A stretch of DNA of 51,894 bases, taken from the NCBI RefSeq assembly GCF_002752355.1, contig NZ_MRAV01000017.1, positions 1 to 51,894 of the forward strand, written 5' to 3'. The notes beneath the pieces are model-generated. The model made no database searches. It was not told the origin of the DNA and saw nothing but the letters and a program-made list of their open reading frames with translations. This document shows positions 1-8,173 of the stretch, one piece after another. A program made the position numbers and the translations under genes. Each line of letters starts with the position of its first letter. Position 1 is the stretch's first letter. Origin of the DNA: Leucobacter sp. OLIS6. GTDB taxonomy: Bacteria > Actinomycetota > Actinomycetes > Actinomycetales > Microbacteriaceae.

Positions 1-143
1 CCCCCCCACAGCAGCACCTTCCCTCGGCAGAAACGCATTCCCTCGACACTGCAGCCGGCCCTCGCCGCCAGGCCCTCGACACTTCCCGCGACCCCCAACA
101 CCGCTCCGGCCCTGGACCCCGGTTCCGTGTCCTCCGAGCGAAC
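1..143. other. Left-edge stretch without a recognisable gene
   Basis: C-rich sequence before the first hairpin. None of the three forward frames has a stop here, but no start, ribosome binding site or protein family can be recognised. It may be the tail of a gene that begins outside the window, or plain intergenic DNA. Confidence 0.4.
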
Positions 144-184
144 CGGATCCCGCCCCAAACGAGCACCGGGGCGGGATCCGTTTT
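144..184 (+). terminator. Rho-independent terminator of an upstream gene
   Basis: Perfect 13-bp stem (CGGATCCCGCCCC at 144-156 with its complement at 168-180), 11-nt loop, then TTTT at 181-184. It lies upstream of the acyl-CoA dehydrogenase gene, so it ends transcription coming from outside the window. This also argues against earlier in-frame starts for that gene. Confidence 0.85.
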
Positions 185-323
185 GTCGGGAGTGCGACGA
201 CGAAAGCGGTGCGAACGCCCGTTCCGCAGTGCCCGACCTCCACCCGGCTTGCCCGCTCTCCCACGGGTTCGAGAGGCTGATCCCGTATCCGCGCCGCCGC
301 GGGCGGCGCAGAAGGGAACACCG

Positions 324-1562
324 ATGTCCGATCCGCGCCCCAACGCCCGCCCCGAACGCGTCTCGCTCGGCACCGCCGAGCCCGAGTACGACCTCTGGCA
401 GCCGCTCGACCCCGACCAGGCCGGCGTCTTCACCGGCCTCTCGGCCGACGAGCAGTCCTACCGCGACCGCGCCCGCGCGTTCGTGCAGGACGAAGTGCGG
501 CCCATCATCGACGACTACTGGAACCGCGCCGACTACCCGGTGCACCTCATTCCCCGGCTCGGCGAGCTCGACCTGCTGCGCGACGGCATCGACGTCCCCG
601 GCTTCCCCGAACAGAGCCTGCTCGCCGCGTGCCTCGTCACCATGGAGCTGAGCCGCGGCGACGGATCCATCGGCACCGTCGGCGGCGTCCAGGGCGGGCT
701 GGCGCTGCGTTCCATCGCGATGCACGGTTCCGAGGAGCAGTGCGCGAAGTACCTCGAGCCGATGGCCCGCGGAACCCTGCCCGGCTCGTTCGCCCTGACC
801 GAGCCTACCCACGGGTCGGACTCCGTCAGCCTCGAGACCCGCGCCGTCTCCGACGGCGACGACTTCGTGATCAGCGGCCACAAGAAGTGGATCGGCAACG
901 GCAGCATCGGTGGCGTCACCATCACGTGGGCGCGCGGCGACGACGGCCAGGTGCAGGGCTTCATCGTGCCGCAGGACACTCCCGGCTACCGCGCCACCAC
1001 CATCGAGGGCAAGCTGTCGCTGCGCGCGATCTGGCAGGCCCTCATCGAGTACGACGGCGTGCGCGTCGGCCCCGAGCTCAAGCTGCCCGGTGCCCGCTCG
1101 TTCCGCGACACCTCGAGCGTGCTGCAGGCCACCCGACTCGGCGTCGCCTGGGCCGGGCTCGGCCACGCGACCGCCGTCTACGAGACCGCCGTCGCCTATG
1201 CCAAACAGCGCGTGCAGTTCGGGCGCCCGCTCGCCGCGTCGTCCATCGTGCAGAACCGTCTCGCTGAGATGCTCAGTCAGCTCACCGCGCTGCAGACGCT
1301 GCTCGTGCAGCTCACCCGCGTCGAGGCGGCTGGCGAACTCACCGGACCCAGCGCCTCGCTCGGCAAGTACACGTCGACCCGCACAGCGCGTGCCATGGCG
1401 GCGAACGCCCGCGACCTGCTCGGCGGCAACGGGATCCTGCTGCAGAACCGCGCCGCGCGGCACTTCGCCGATATCGAGGCGCTGCACACCTACGAGGGCA
1501 CGGAGACGGTGCAGGCGCTGATCCTCGGCCGCGAGATCACGGGCCTGTCCGCCTTCGCCTAG
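324..1562 (+). CDS. Acyl-CoA dehydrogenase, glutaryl-CoA dehydrogenase-like
   Basis: A 412-residue flavoprotein of the acyl-CoA dehydrogenase family. The C-terminal stretch TYEGTETVQALILGREITG resembles the glutaryl-CoA dehydrogenase signature, and the Glu of TYEG (E391) fits the catalytic base. FALTEPTHGSD in the middle of the protein is the usual FAD/substrate-binding motif. Family members oxidise, and in the glutaryl-CoA case also decarboxylate, acyl-CoA thioesters in lysine and aromatic catabolism. The ATG at 324 has GAAGGGA 7 nt upstream. An earlier in-frame start at 183 lies against the terminator and would add low-complexity residues, so it was rejected. Substrate is inferred; another short-chain acyl-CoA is possible. 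The gene is monocistronic, between a terminator and a large palindrome. Confidence 0.88.
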   Translation: MSDPRPNARPERVSLGTAEPEYDLWQPLDPDQAGVFTGLSADEQSYRDRARAFVQDEVRPIIDDYWNRADYPVHLIPRLGELDLLRDGIDVPGFPEQSLLAACLVTMELSRGDGSIGTVGGVQGGLALRSIAMHGSEEQCAKYLEPMARGTLPGSFALTEPTHGSDSVSLETRAVSDGDDFVISGHKKWIGNGSIGGVTITWARGDDGQVQGFIVPQDTPGYRATTIEGKLSLRAIWQALIEYDGVRVGPELKLPGARSFRDTSSVLQATRLGVAWAGLGHATAVYETAVAYAKQRVQFGRPLAASSIVQNRLAEMLSQLTALQTLLVQLTRVEAAGELTGPSASLGKYTSTRTARAMAANARDLLGGNGILLQNRAARHFADIEALHTYEGTETVQALILGREITGLSAFA

Positions 1563-1572
1563 CCTCGCGAGA

Positions 1573-1730
1573 ACCGGGGTTCCGGGCGGTGCGAGCCTGC
1601 GGATCGCGCGCCTGGCCGGGCCTGGCGGGAGCATTCGAGTCCGGACCCCGATGCGCCAGCATCAGGGCCCGGACTCGAATGCGGATGGATCGGCGCGCGA
1701 GCGCAGGCTCGCACCGCCCGGAACCCCGGT
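1573..1730. repeat. 158-bp nested inverted repeat between convergent genes
   Basis: Outer arms 1573-1601 and 1702-1730 are perfect 29-bp complements. Inside them lies a 9-bp match (TCGCGCGCC), then a 14-bp perfect stem (1631-1644 with 1669-1682) and a small GATGC/GCATC hairpin. The element fills almost all the space between the stop codons of two convergent genes. There is no T tract. It may be a bidirectional terminator or a palindromic repeat element. Confidence 0.9.
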
Positions 1731-1732
1731 GC

Positions 1733-3175
1733 CTACGCGTCCTCGCCGGTGCCCGGGATCTCGACCGCCGCGGTGAGCGGGCGTCCCTCGCGGGTGAGGC
1801 GGCGCTTGGTGAGCTGCCACATGCCCGCGAGCACCACGAACCAGATCGGGGTGAAGAGCAGCGGCAGGCGCGTGTCGTCGGCGAGGGCGAGCGTCACGAG
1901 GATGAACGCGAAGAACGCGAGCACGACCCACGGCACGACGCGGGCGAGCGGTGTCTTGAACTTCGACGAGGCGTGCCGGTCGGGATGCTTGCGCAGGTAG
2001 CAGATGAAGCTGATCGCGATCATGCTCCAGATGAACAGGATGAACGTCGACGCGACCGAGGTGACGAACGTGAACGCTTCGATGACGCTGTCGCCGAGCA
2101 GCAGGATCGGCACGGACGAGAAGACGAACACGGCCGAGAAGAACACGGCCCGGCGGGGGACGCCGCGGTTGTCGGTGAGCGCGAACGCACCGGGTGCATG
2201 GCCGTCGTGCGCGAGCGCGTGCATCATTCGCGTGCCCGAGTAGAAGCCGGAGTTCGCGCTCGATGCCGCCGAGGTCAGCACGACGAGGTTGATCGCGAAC
2301 GCCGCGGCGCCGAAGCCGGCGTAAGCGAAGGTCGTGACGAACGGGCTCTTCTCGGGGTCGAGCTTGTCCCACGGGGTGATCGCCATGATCACGGTGAGCG
2401 CGCCGATGTAGAAGATGAGCACGCGGACCACGATCGAGTTGATGGCGCGCGGCAGGTTGCGGTGCGGATCCTTCGTCTCGGCGGCCGCGGTGCCGACGAG
2501 CTCGACGCCGATGAACGAGAAGATGCCGAGCTGGAAGCCGAGCAGGAAGCCGCTCGCGCCGAACGGGAACATGCCGCCGTGGTCCCAGAGGTGCGCGAGT
2601 GACGAACTGGTGCCGGTGTCGGGGTTCTGGAAGCCGGTGACGAGCAGGATCACGCCGGTGACGATGAGCGCGAGGATCGCGACGATCTTGATGATCGAGA
2701 ACCAGAACTCGAACTCGCCGAAGAAGCGCACGGGCTGCAGGTTGAGGATCGTGAGGACGATGGCGGTGACGAGCGCGGGCACCCAGTTGGGGATGTCGGC
2801 GTTGATGTACGCGACGTAGCTCGTGATCGCGATGATGTCGGCGACGCAGATGACGACCCACGTGATCCAGTAAGTCCAGGAGACGAAGTACCCGGCCCAG
2901 GGACCGATGAGGTCCTTGGCGATGTCGCCGAAGGTCTTGTAGTTGAGGTTCGAGAGCAGCAGTTCGCCGAGGGCGCGCATGAGGAAGAACATCATGCAGC
3001 CGATCACGGCATAGATGAAGAGCACCGACGGGCCGGTGAGGCTGATGACCTTGCCCGAGCCGAGGAACAGGCCGGTGCCGATGGCGCCGCCGATGGCGAT
3101 GAGCTGCAGGTGGCGGTTGGTGAGACCGCGTTGCAGGTTCTCGTGGCCGGCGCTCGTGGTGGTGGTCTCCGACAT
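1733..3175 (-). CDS. APC-family amino acid permease, CycA-like (copy 1)
   Basis: A 480-residue membrane protein with about 12 hydrophobic segments. It is very close in pattern to the E. coli D-serine/D-alanine/glycine transporter CycA: the N-terminal NRHLQLIAIGGAIGTGLFLG motif and the central LVGTAAAETKDP and TSAASSANSG motifs are present. It should import small neutral amino acids by proton symport. The ATG at 3175 has GGAGGA 8 nt upstream. The next gene upstream on the same strand is a paralogue of identical length, so the pair arose by tandem duplication. The substrate of each copy cannot be told from sequence alone. Confidence 0.9.
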   Translation of the reverse strand: MSETTTTSAGHENLQRGLTNRHLQLIAIGGAIGTGLFLGSGKVISLTGPSVLFIYAVIGCMMFFLMRALGELLLSNLNYKTFGDIAKDLIGPWAGYFVSWTYWITWVVICVADIIAITSYVAYINADIPNWVPALVTAIVLTILNLQPVRFFGEFEFWFSIIKIVAILALIVTGVILLVTGFQNPDTGTSSSLAHLWDHGGMFPFGASGFLLGFQLGIFSFIGVELVGTAAAETKDPHRNLPRAINSIVVRVLIFYIGALTVIMAITPWDKLDPEKSPFVTTFAYAGFGAAAFAINLVVLTSAASSANSGFYSGTRMMHALAHDGHAPGAFALTDNRGVPRRAVFFSAVFVFSSVPILLLGDSVIEAFTFVTSVASTFILFIWSMIAISFICYLRKHPDRHASSKFKTPLARVVPWVVLAFFAFILVTLALADDTRLPLLFTPIWFVVLAGMWQLTKRRLTREGRPLTAAVEIPGTGEDA

Positions 3176-3296
3176 TCGGTCACTCCTCCGTGATCGTGGG
3201 GACTCGGCCGTGCCCGGGGTGGGGGCCGGCGCCGGATCCGTTGGTACACGGATACCGGAAGTGGGCCCGAGTGTACTCGGGGCCGGGGACATCGCA

Positions 3297-3357
3297 GCAG
3301 CGACGGGCGAGGCGAGTTGAAATCGTTGCGATTCCGCCTCGCCTCGCCCGTCGCTGC
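3297..3357 (-). terminator. Nested hairpin between the two permease genes
   Basis: A perfect 19-bp stem (3297-3315 with 3339-3357) encloses a smaller AATCG/CGATT hairpin. It starts just beyond the stop of the upstream permease copy on the minus strand and has no T tract. It probably ends or attenuates transcription between the two copies. Confidence 0.65.
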
Positions 3358-3369
3358 TCGGGCCTTGGG

Positions 3370-4812
3370 CTAGTGCTCCTCGTCGAGCGGGTGCGTCACG
3401 GTCGGCACGGATGCGGTGAGCGGCCGTCCCTCGCGCAGCAGTTTCCGCTTGCGCAGCTGCCACAGGACGGCGAGCAGCGCGAACCAGAACGGCATCGCGA
3501 GGAACGGCAGGCGCGTGTCCTCGCCGTAGAGGAGCGTGCCGGCGATGAACGCGAAGAAGGCGAGCACCATCCAGGGGGCGATGCGCGACAGCGGCATCTT
3601 GAACTTCGAGGCCTCGTGGCGCTCGGGGAAGCGGCGGCGGTAGATGATGTAGCTCACGACGATGGATCCCCAGGTGAAGAGGATGAGGGTCGCGCACATC
3701 GACGAGACGTAGGTGAACGCCGCCACGACGCCGTCGCCGGCGAACAGCAGGGGGATCGCTGCGAACAGGAACACGGCGGTGAAGAACACCGAGCGGCGCG
3801 GGACGCCGCGCGCGTCGGTGAGCGAGAAGCTCTTCGGCGCGTGCCCGTCCTTCGAGAGCCCGAACAGCATGCGCGTTCCGGAATACAGTCCGGAGTTCGC
3901 GCTCGACGCTGCCGAGGTGAGCACGACGAGCTGGATCGCAGCGGCGGCGATGCCGAAGCCCGCGAGCGCGAAGGTCGAGACGAACGGGCTCTTCGCTGGG
4001 TCGATCTCGTCCCAGGGGGTGACGCTCATGATGACCGCGAGGGCGCCCACGTAGAAGATGAGGATGCGGACGACGATCGAGTTGATCGCCTTCGGCAGGG
4101 TCTTGCGCGGGTTCTGAGTCTCGGCGGCGGCGGTGCCGACGAGCTCGACGCCGATGAACGAGAAGATGCCCATCTGGAAGCCGAGGACGAAGCCGCTGGC
4201 GCCCATGGGGAACATGCCGCCGCGATCCCAGAGGTGGGTGAACGACGCCTGGGTGCCCTCGGGCGAGGTGAAGTTCGTGAGCACGAGCACGACGCCGGTA
4301 CCGATGAGCGCGAGGATCGCGACGATCTTGATGATCGCGAACCAGAACTCGGTCTCGCCGAAGTACTTGACGGGCTGCAGATTGAGCACGAGGAGCGCCG
4401 CTGCGGCGATGAGCGCGGGGAGCCAGTTCGGGATCTCGGGGTTGAACCACTGCACGTACGCGGTGATGGCGATGATGTCGGCGACGCACGCGATCACCCA
4501 GGAGAACCAGTAGTTCCAGGAGACGAAGAACCCGGCCCAGGGGCCGATGAGGTCCTTCGCGATGTCACCGAACGTCTGGTAGTGCAGGTTCGAGAGCAGC
4601 AGCTCGCCGAGGGCGCGCATGATGAAGAACACGAAGAAGCCGATCACCATGTAGACGAAGATGATCGAGGGCCCCGAGACGCTGATCAGCTTGCCAGAGC
4701 CGAGGAACAGTCCGGTGCCGATCGCACCCCCGATCGCCATGAGCTGCAGGTGGCGGTTCTTGAGACCGCGCTGCATCTCCTGAGGAGGCGGGTTCGAGGT
4801 GGTGGCGGACAT
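3370..4812 (-). CDS. APC-family amino acid permease, CycA-like (copy 2)
   Basis: A 480-residue paralogue of the permease at 1733-3175, with the same motifs (NRHLQLMAIGGAIGTGLFLG, LVGTAAAETQNP, TSAASSANSG). The ATG at 4812 has AAAGGAG about 8 nt upstream; the open frame extends further but with no family-like sequence. It lies directly downstream of the Orn/Lys/Arg decarboxylase gene on the same strand, with a 76-nt gap. Permease-decarboxylase neighbours often form acid-resistance or polyamine modules, but this subfamily carries neutral amino acids, so a functional coupling is only a possibility. Confidence 0.9.
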   Translation of the reverse strand: MSATTSNPPPQEMQRGLKNRHLQLMAIGGAIGTGLFLGSGKLISVSGPSIIFVYMVIGFFVFFIMRALGELLLSNLHYQTFGDIAKDLIGPWAGFFVSWNYWFSWVIACVADIIAITAYVQWFNPEIPNWLPALIAAAALLVLNLQPVKYFGETEFWFAIIKIVAILALIGTGVVLVLTNFTSPEGTQASFTHLWDRGGMFPMGASGFVLGFQMGIFSFIGVELVGTAAAETQNPRKTLPKAINSIVVRILIFYVGALAVIMSVTPWDEIDPAKSPFVSTFALAGFGIAAAAIQLVVLTSAASSANSGLYSGTRMLFGLSKDGHAPKSFSLTDARGVPRRSVFFTAVFLFAAIPLLFAGDGVVAAFTYVSSMCATLILFTWGSIVVSYIIYRRRFPERHEASKFKMPLSRIAPWMVLAFFAFIAGTLLYGEDTRLPFLAMPFWFALLAVLWQLRKRKLLREGRPLTASVPTVTHPLDEEH

Positions 4813-4854
4813 GGTGGACACTCCTTTGTGATGGGGTGGGAAGAACGGTCGAAT

Positions 4855-4887
4855 GGTGGACCGTCCCTCCGGAGGTCCACCGGAGGG
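4855..4887 (-). terminator. Competing hairpins downstream of the decarboxylase
   Basis: GGTGGACC (4855-4862) can pair with GGTCCACC (4874-4881). An alternative stem is CCCTCCGG with CCGGAGGG (second arm 4880-4887). The two stems are mutually exclusive and lie between the decarboxylase stop and the permease start. A weak terminator or attenuator is possible; there is no T tract. Confidence 0.4.
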
Positions 4888-4888
4888 G

Positions 4889-6442
4889 TCAGTGAGCCAC
4901 GACGCGGAAGGTGTCGAGCGCGGGGTCGTTCGCGCCGCGCACATAGCCGGTCGGCGTGGCAGCGGTGCCGCGCAGGAACGCTACCGCATCCGCGCTGAGC
5001 ACCTCGCCCGGGAGCACGTTCGGCACGCCGGGCGGGTAGGCCGCGAGCGAGTCGGCGGAGACGCGTCCGACGGCCCCGGCGGCGTCGACGATCTCGACGT
5101 CGGCGAAGAACGCCTCGTCGAGGCCCATGGCCCGCTCGCAGCTCGGCGGCAGCGAGATGGGGCGCTCCGGCTCGATCTCGGCCTCGGGCAGCGCCTGCAG
5201 TGCGGTCCAGAAGCGATCGACGTCGAGGGGCGAGGTCGCGCCGACGAGCAGCAGCAGTGCCGACGGGGTCGAGAGTTCGCAGTAGATCCGGTGGTCGCGG
5301 AGCAACTGGAAGTGGGCGTCGCCGCCCGTGATACCGGCGCCGCGCGTGTCGATGGCGACCTTGAACGGGTCGTTCGCGATCGCATCCGGGCTCGCGAGGA
5401 TGTCGGGCGTGGCGTCGCGGAAACGGCGATCCGCCTTCACCAGCGCGCGCACGGCCTCGGCCGATGCGATGGCCTCGGCGACCCGCTCGGGGTGGGTGAC
5501 GATGTGTCGGCGCGCCTCGTCGAGCGAGGCGAGCAGCAGCGCGCTCGTGCTGGTCGACTGGTAGGAGCGCACGACGCGGTCGACGAGCGATTCGAGGGCC
5601 TCGGCGTAGGGGCCGTGGCCGAGCTGGATCATGGCCGACTGGGTGAGCGAGCCGACGGCCTTGTGCGTGCTCGAGACGACGAGGTCGGCGCCGAGGCGCG
5701 CGGCGTTCGTCGGCAGGCCGGGGTGCAGGCCGAAGTGGGAGCCCCAGGCCTCGTCGACGACGAGCGGGACGCCGCGGCGGTGGGCGACGTCGGCGATCGC
5801 CGCGATGTCGGCGACGGCGCCGAAGTAGCTGGGGGAGACGATGTAGACGGCGGCGCTCGCGGGGTTGGCGGCCAGCGCCTCCTCGACCTGCTGCGCGGTG
5901 ACGCCGTGGTTGCAGCCGAGGCCGGCGTCGACGGCTCCGTGCACGAAGTGGGGGGTGAGCCCGACGTGGGTGATCCCGTCGATCACGCTGGAGTGGACGC
6001 TGCGCTGCACGACGAGCTCGGTGCCGAGGCCGCGTACGACGGTCGTGGCGACGTGGTTGCCGCCGGAGGCCCCGGTCGTGATGAACCAGGTGCGCGAGGC
6101 GCCCCAGGCTTCGGCGGCGAGCTCCTGCGCCTCCATGATGGGGGTGCGGCGGCCGGGGGTGACGAGCTGCCAGGTCTGCTGGTCGACGCCGCTGAACAGC
6201 ATGGGGAAGTCCATGCGGAGCGCCTGCTCGCCCACGATGGACGCGACGCCGGGGGCGTTCTCGGCCCGCGCCTGGTGGCCGGGCACGTGGATCCGCTGCC
6301 AGTCGATCTCGGAGAGGCTGCGGAGCGCATCGACGTAGGGGGCTCGCGACTGCCGTTCGGCGAACGACGGATCGACCGATGCCTCTGCGGGGGCGGGGAC
6401 GGTCGTGTCTGCGCCGGCATCGGCGGGGGAGGTCGTGAGCAT
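4889..6442 (-). CDS. PLP-dependent Orn/Lys/Arg decarboxylase family protein
   Basis: A 517-residue fold-I PLP enzyme of the bacterial ornithine/lysine/arginine decarboxylase family. The Schiff-base lysine is K261 in SSTHKAVGSLTQ. IHVPGHQ near residue 50 and the C-terminal AYPPGVPNVLPGE are family motifs. It should release CO2 from a basic amino acid to make cadaverine, putrescine or agmatine; the exact substrate cannot be read. Length is close to the short Bacillus-type enzymes and lacks the N-terminal wing domain of the inducible enterobacterial forms. The start at 6442 has only a poor ribosome binding site. It diverges from a LysR gene across a 75-bp control region, so LysR control is likely. 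Confidence 0.88.
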   Translation of the reverse strand: MLTTSPADAGADTTVPAPAEASVDPSFAERQSRAPYVDALRSLSEIDWQRIHVPGHQARAENAPGVASIVGEQALRMDFPMLFSGVDQQTWQLVTPGRRTPIMEAQELAAEAWGASRTWFITTGASGGNHVATTVVRGLGTELVVQRSVHSSVIDGITHVGLTPHFVHGAVDAGLGCNHGVTAQQVEEALAANPASAAVYIVSPSYFGAVADIAAIADVAHRRGVPLVVDEAWGSHFGLHPGLPTNAARLGADLVVSSTHKAVGSLTQSAMIQLGHGPYAEALESLVDRVVRSYQSTSTSALLLASLDEARRHIVTHPERVAEAIASAEAVRALVKADRRFRDATPDILASPDAIANDPFKVAIDTRGAGITGGDAHFQLLRDHRIYCELSTPSALLLLVGATSPLDVDRFWTALQALPEAEIEPERPISLPPSCERAMGLDEAFFADVEIVDAAGAVGRVSADSLAAYPPGVPNVLPGEVLSADAVAFLRGTAATPTGYVRGANDPALDTFRVVAH

Positions 6443-6499
6443 GATCTCGACCGTAGCCTCGCCGGCATCTGCGATGGAATATCAAGTATTCGCCCGCAG

Positions 6500-6518
6500 T
6501 GTCATATTCTGTATGACA
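6500..6518. promoter_or_regulatory. Candidate LysR operator overlapping the lysR start
   Basis: TGTCATA (6500-6506) and TATGACA (6512-6518) form a perfect 7-bp dyad with a 5-bp centre, in the decarboxylase/lysR divergent region. TATTCT at 6505-6510 lies 7 nt before the lysR ATG and could be the -10 of a leaderless transcript. Binding here would block the regulator's own promoter (autorepression). This is inferred from position only. Confidence 0.55.
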
Positions 6519-7438
6519 TGCTGAGCCTGCAACAGATCCGGGTGCTGCTCGCGATCCGCGAGCACGGCAGCCTGACCCGCGCAGCCGAGGCGCTGCACTA
6601 CGGCGTGCCGACCGTTGCGCACCACCTCGACGCGCTCGAGGCGCACCTCGGGCTCCGCGTGGTCGAACGGCGGCGCGCCGGCACGGTGCTCACGCCGCTG
6701 GGGGTCGAGTTCGCCGAGGAGGTCGAGCGCGCGGTCGTCCACCTCGATCGCGCCGAACGGATGGTCGCCGACCGGCGCGAATCGGGCGTCTCGATCCTGC
6801 GGGTCGGCACGTTCGCCTCGGTCGGATCCCGCCTGCTGCCTGCCGCGATCGCGCGCATGCAGCAGCGGCACTCGGTGCGGGTGGAAGCGGTCGAAGCCGA
6901 GCCGACCGACGTCGTACGCATGCTGCGCAGCGGCGAGGTGCACGCGGGGCTCATCTACGACTTCTCGGACGAGCCGGCGTTCATCTCGCCCGACCTGCGG
7001 CTCGAGCCGCTGCTGAGCGAGCCCTATCGCGTCATGGTCGGCCGGTCGAGCCCGTGGGCCGAACGCGCGGTGCTCGACTTCGCGGAGCTCGCACAGGTGC
7101 CGTGGGTGTGCAGCCGCAGCAACGATGAGGCGCCCGACCGCGTGCTGCGCCGCACCTGCCGCGCGGTGGGGCACGACGTGCGGGAGCTCATGCGCACGGA
7201 CGATCTCTACATGATCCACGGGCTCGTGGCCGAGGGACTGGGCCTGGCGCTCGCCACCGCGGCCGCCGTTGACGCGGACTTCGACGTGGTGCTGCGCCCT
7301 TCGGTGCAGGATCTCGGCGAGCGCCGCGTCTCGTACGTGACCCGCAGCGAGCACCCGCCGGCGGCGACCGACTGGCTGGGGGTCGAGCTCAAGCGCGTCG
7401 CGGCGCGCCGCGAGCACCCGGCCGGTCGGATCGCGTAG
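6518..7438 (+). CDS. LysR-family transcriptional regulator
   Basis: A 306-residue LysR-type regulator: winged HTH at residues 1-60 (MLSLQQIRVLLAIREHGSLT, then AAEALHYGVPTVAHHLDALE) and a periplasmic-binding-protein-like effector domain from about 90 to 290. The ATG at 6518 is the natural family start. There is no Shine-Dalgarno, but TATTCT ends 7 nt upstream, so the mRNA may be leaderless. It is divergent from the basic amino acid decarboxylase, the likely target; the permease beyond could be in the same regulon. It converges with tetR with only 22 nt between stops. Confidence 0.92.
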   Translation: MLSLQQIRVLLAIREHGSLTRAAEALHYGVPTVAHHLDALEAHLGLRVVERRRAGTVLTPLGVEFAEEVERAVVHLDRAERMVADRRESGVSILRVGTFASVGSRLLPAAIARMQQRHSVRVEAVEAEPTDVVRMLRSGEVHAGLIYDFSDEPAFISPDLRLEPLLSEPYRVMVGRSSPWAERAVLDFAELAQVPWVCSRSNDEAPDRVLRRTCRAVGHDVRELMRTDDLYMIHGLVAEGLGLALATAAAVDADFDVVLRPSVQDLGERRVSYVTRSEHPPAATDWLGVELKRVAARREHPAGRIA

Positions 7439-7460
7439 CGCTCCTCCGACGGCCGCCGGC

Positions 7461-8024
7461 TCAGTCCGCGCGGATGCCGACCCGGGCGGCCGCGTCGCGC
7501 ATGGCGTCCTGCGCCTGCGCGGCGGTGATCTGGCCGGTGAGCCAGCGCCCCGAGAGCCCCTCGACGAGCGCGGTGAGCAGCAGCGCGATGGGTTCCGGGT
7601 CGGCGCCCTGGGGCCCGAGCGATTCGCGCACCAGCTCGACGACACGCTGTTGCCAGTCGGCGGTGGATCGCGCTACGGCGCGGGCCTGCCCGGCGTCGAA
7701 GACGGCGCTCGCGCGCAGTTCGTTCCAGGCCACCGAGCCGTCGCGGATCCCCTCGTCGTCGCCGAACTCGGAGGTGAGCAGGGCGATCAGCCGCGCGGGG
7801 GCGGGCTGTTCGCCGGGGGCCTCGGCGCGGATCGCCGCGCTCTCGTTGACGTGGTCGAGCGCGGCTTCGAGCAGTCCGTCGCGGTCGCCGAAGTGGTAGG
7901 CGAGCAGGCCGATCGAGACGCCGGCCTCGCGGGCGACCTCCTGCATGCGGAAGCCGCGGAGCCCTGAGCGCGCGATGACCCGCTCGCAGGCGGAGAGGAT
8001 CCGTTCGCGGGTGTCCTCGGCCAT
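7461..8024 (-). CDS. TetR-family transcriptional regulator
   Basis: A 187-residue TetR repressor with an N-terminal HTH (TRERILSACERVIARSGLRG, then MQEVAREAGVSIGLLAYHFG) and an all-helical ligand domain. The ATG at 8024 has GGAGGG 8 nt upstream; an in-frame start 11 codons earlier has no such signal. It is divergent from the amidase gene, with a promoter and a dyad between them, so the amidase is the probable target. The ligand is unknown. Confidence 0.9.
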   Translation of the reverse strand: MAEDTRERILSACERVIARSGLRGFRMQEVAREAGVSIGLLAYHFGDRDGLLEAALDHVNESAAIRAEAPGEQPAPARLIALLTSEFGDDEGIRDGSVAWNELRASAVFDAGQARAVARSTADWQQRVVELVRESLGPQGADPEPIALLLTALVEGLSGRWLTGQITAAQAQDAMRDAAARVGIRAD

Positions 8025-8050
8025 GATGCGCTCCCTCCGGTGCCCGGGAC

Positions 8051-8087
8051 TTGACACGTTAGCAGCAGGAACTGAAAATGAATTCAG
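8051..8087 (+). promoter_or_regulatory. Amidase promoter with overlapping dyad (TetR operator candidate)
   Basis: TTGACA at 8051-8056 and GAAAAT at 8074-8079 are separated by 17 bp, a good sigma-A-type promoter facing the amidase. CTGAA (8072-8076) and TTCAG (8083-8087) form a dyad across the -10. Its position in the tetR/amidase divergent region fits a repressor site. Confidence 0.6.
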
Positions 8088-8173
8088 GACGCCCGGTGCG
8101 ATGCGCGGTGCGATCCGTCCGCACGTTCCTCCGCGGTGCCACCGCGGGAACCGACCGCAGAAACGAGGAAGTC

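Noticed and set aside
183..323. Earlier in-frame start for the acyl-CoA dehydrogenase
   Set aside because: It begins inside the T run of a terminator and adds residues without homology; the ATG at 324 has a ribosome binding site.
1733..4489. 918-codon minus-strand frame joining the two permeases
   Set aside because: Only the part from the ATG at 3175 matches a permease. The upstream half is out-of-frame sequence of the second permease, and a strong ribosome binding site marks the true start.
4853..6517. Long plus-strand extension upstream of lysR
   Set aside because: It is antisense to the decarboxylase; the LysR fold starts at 6518.
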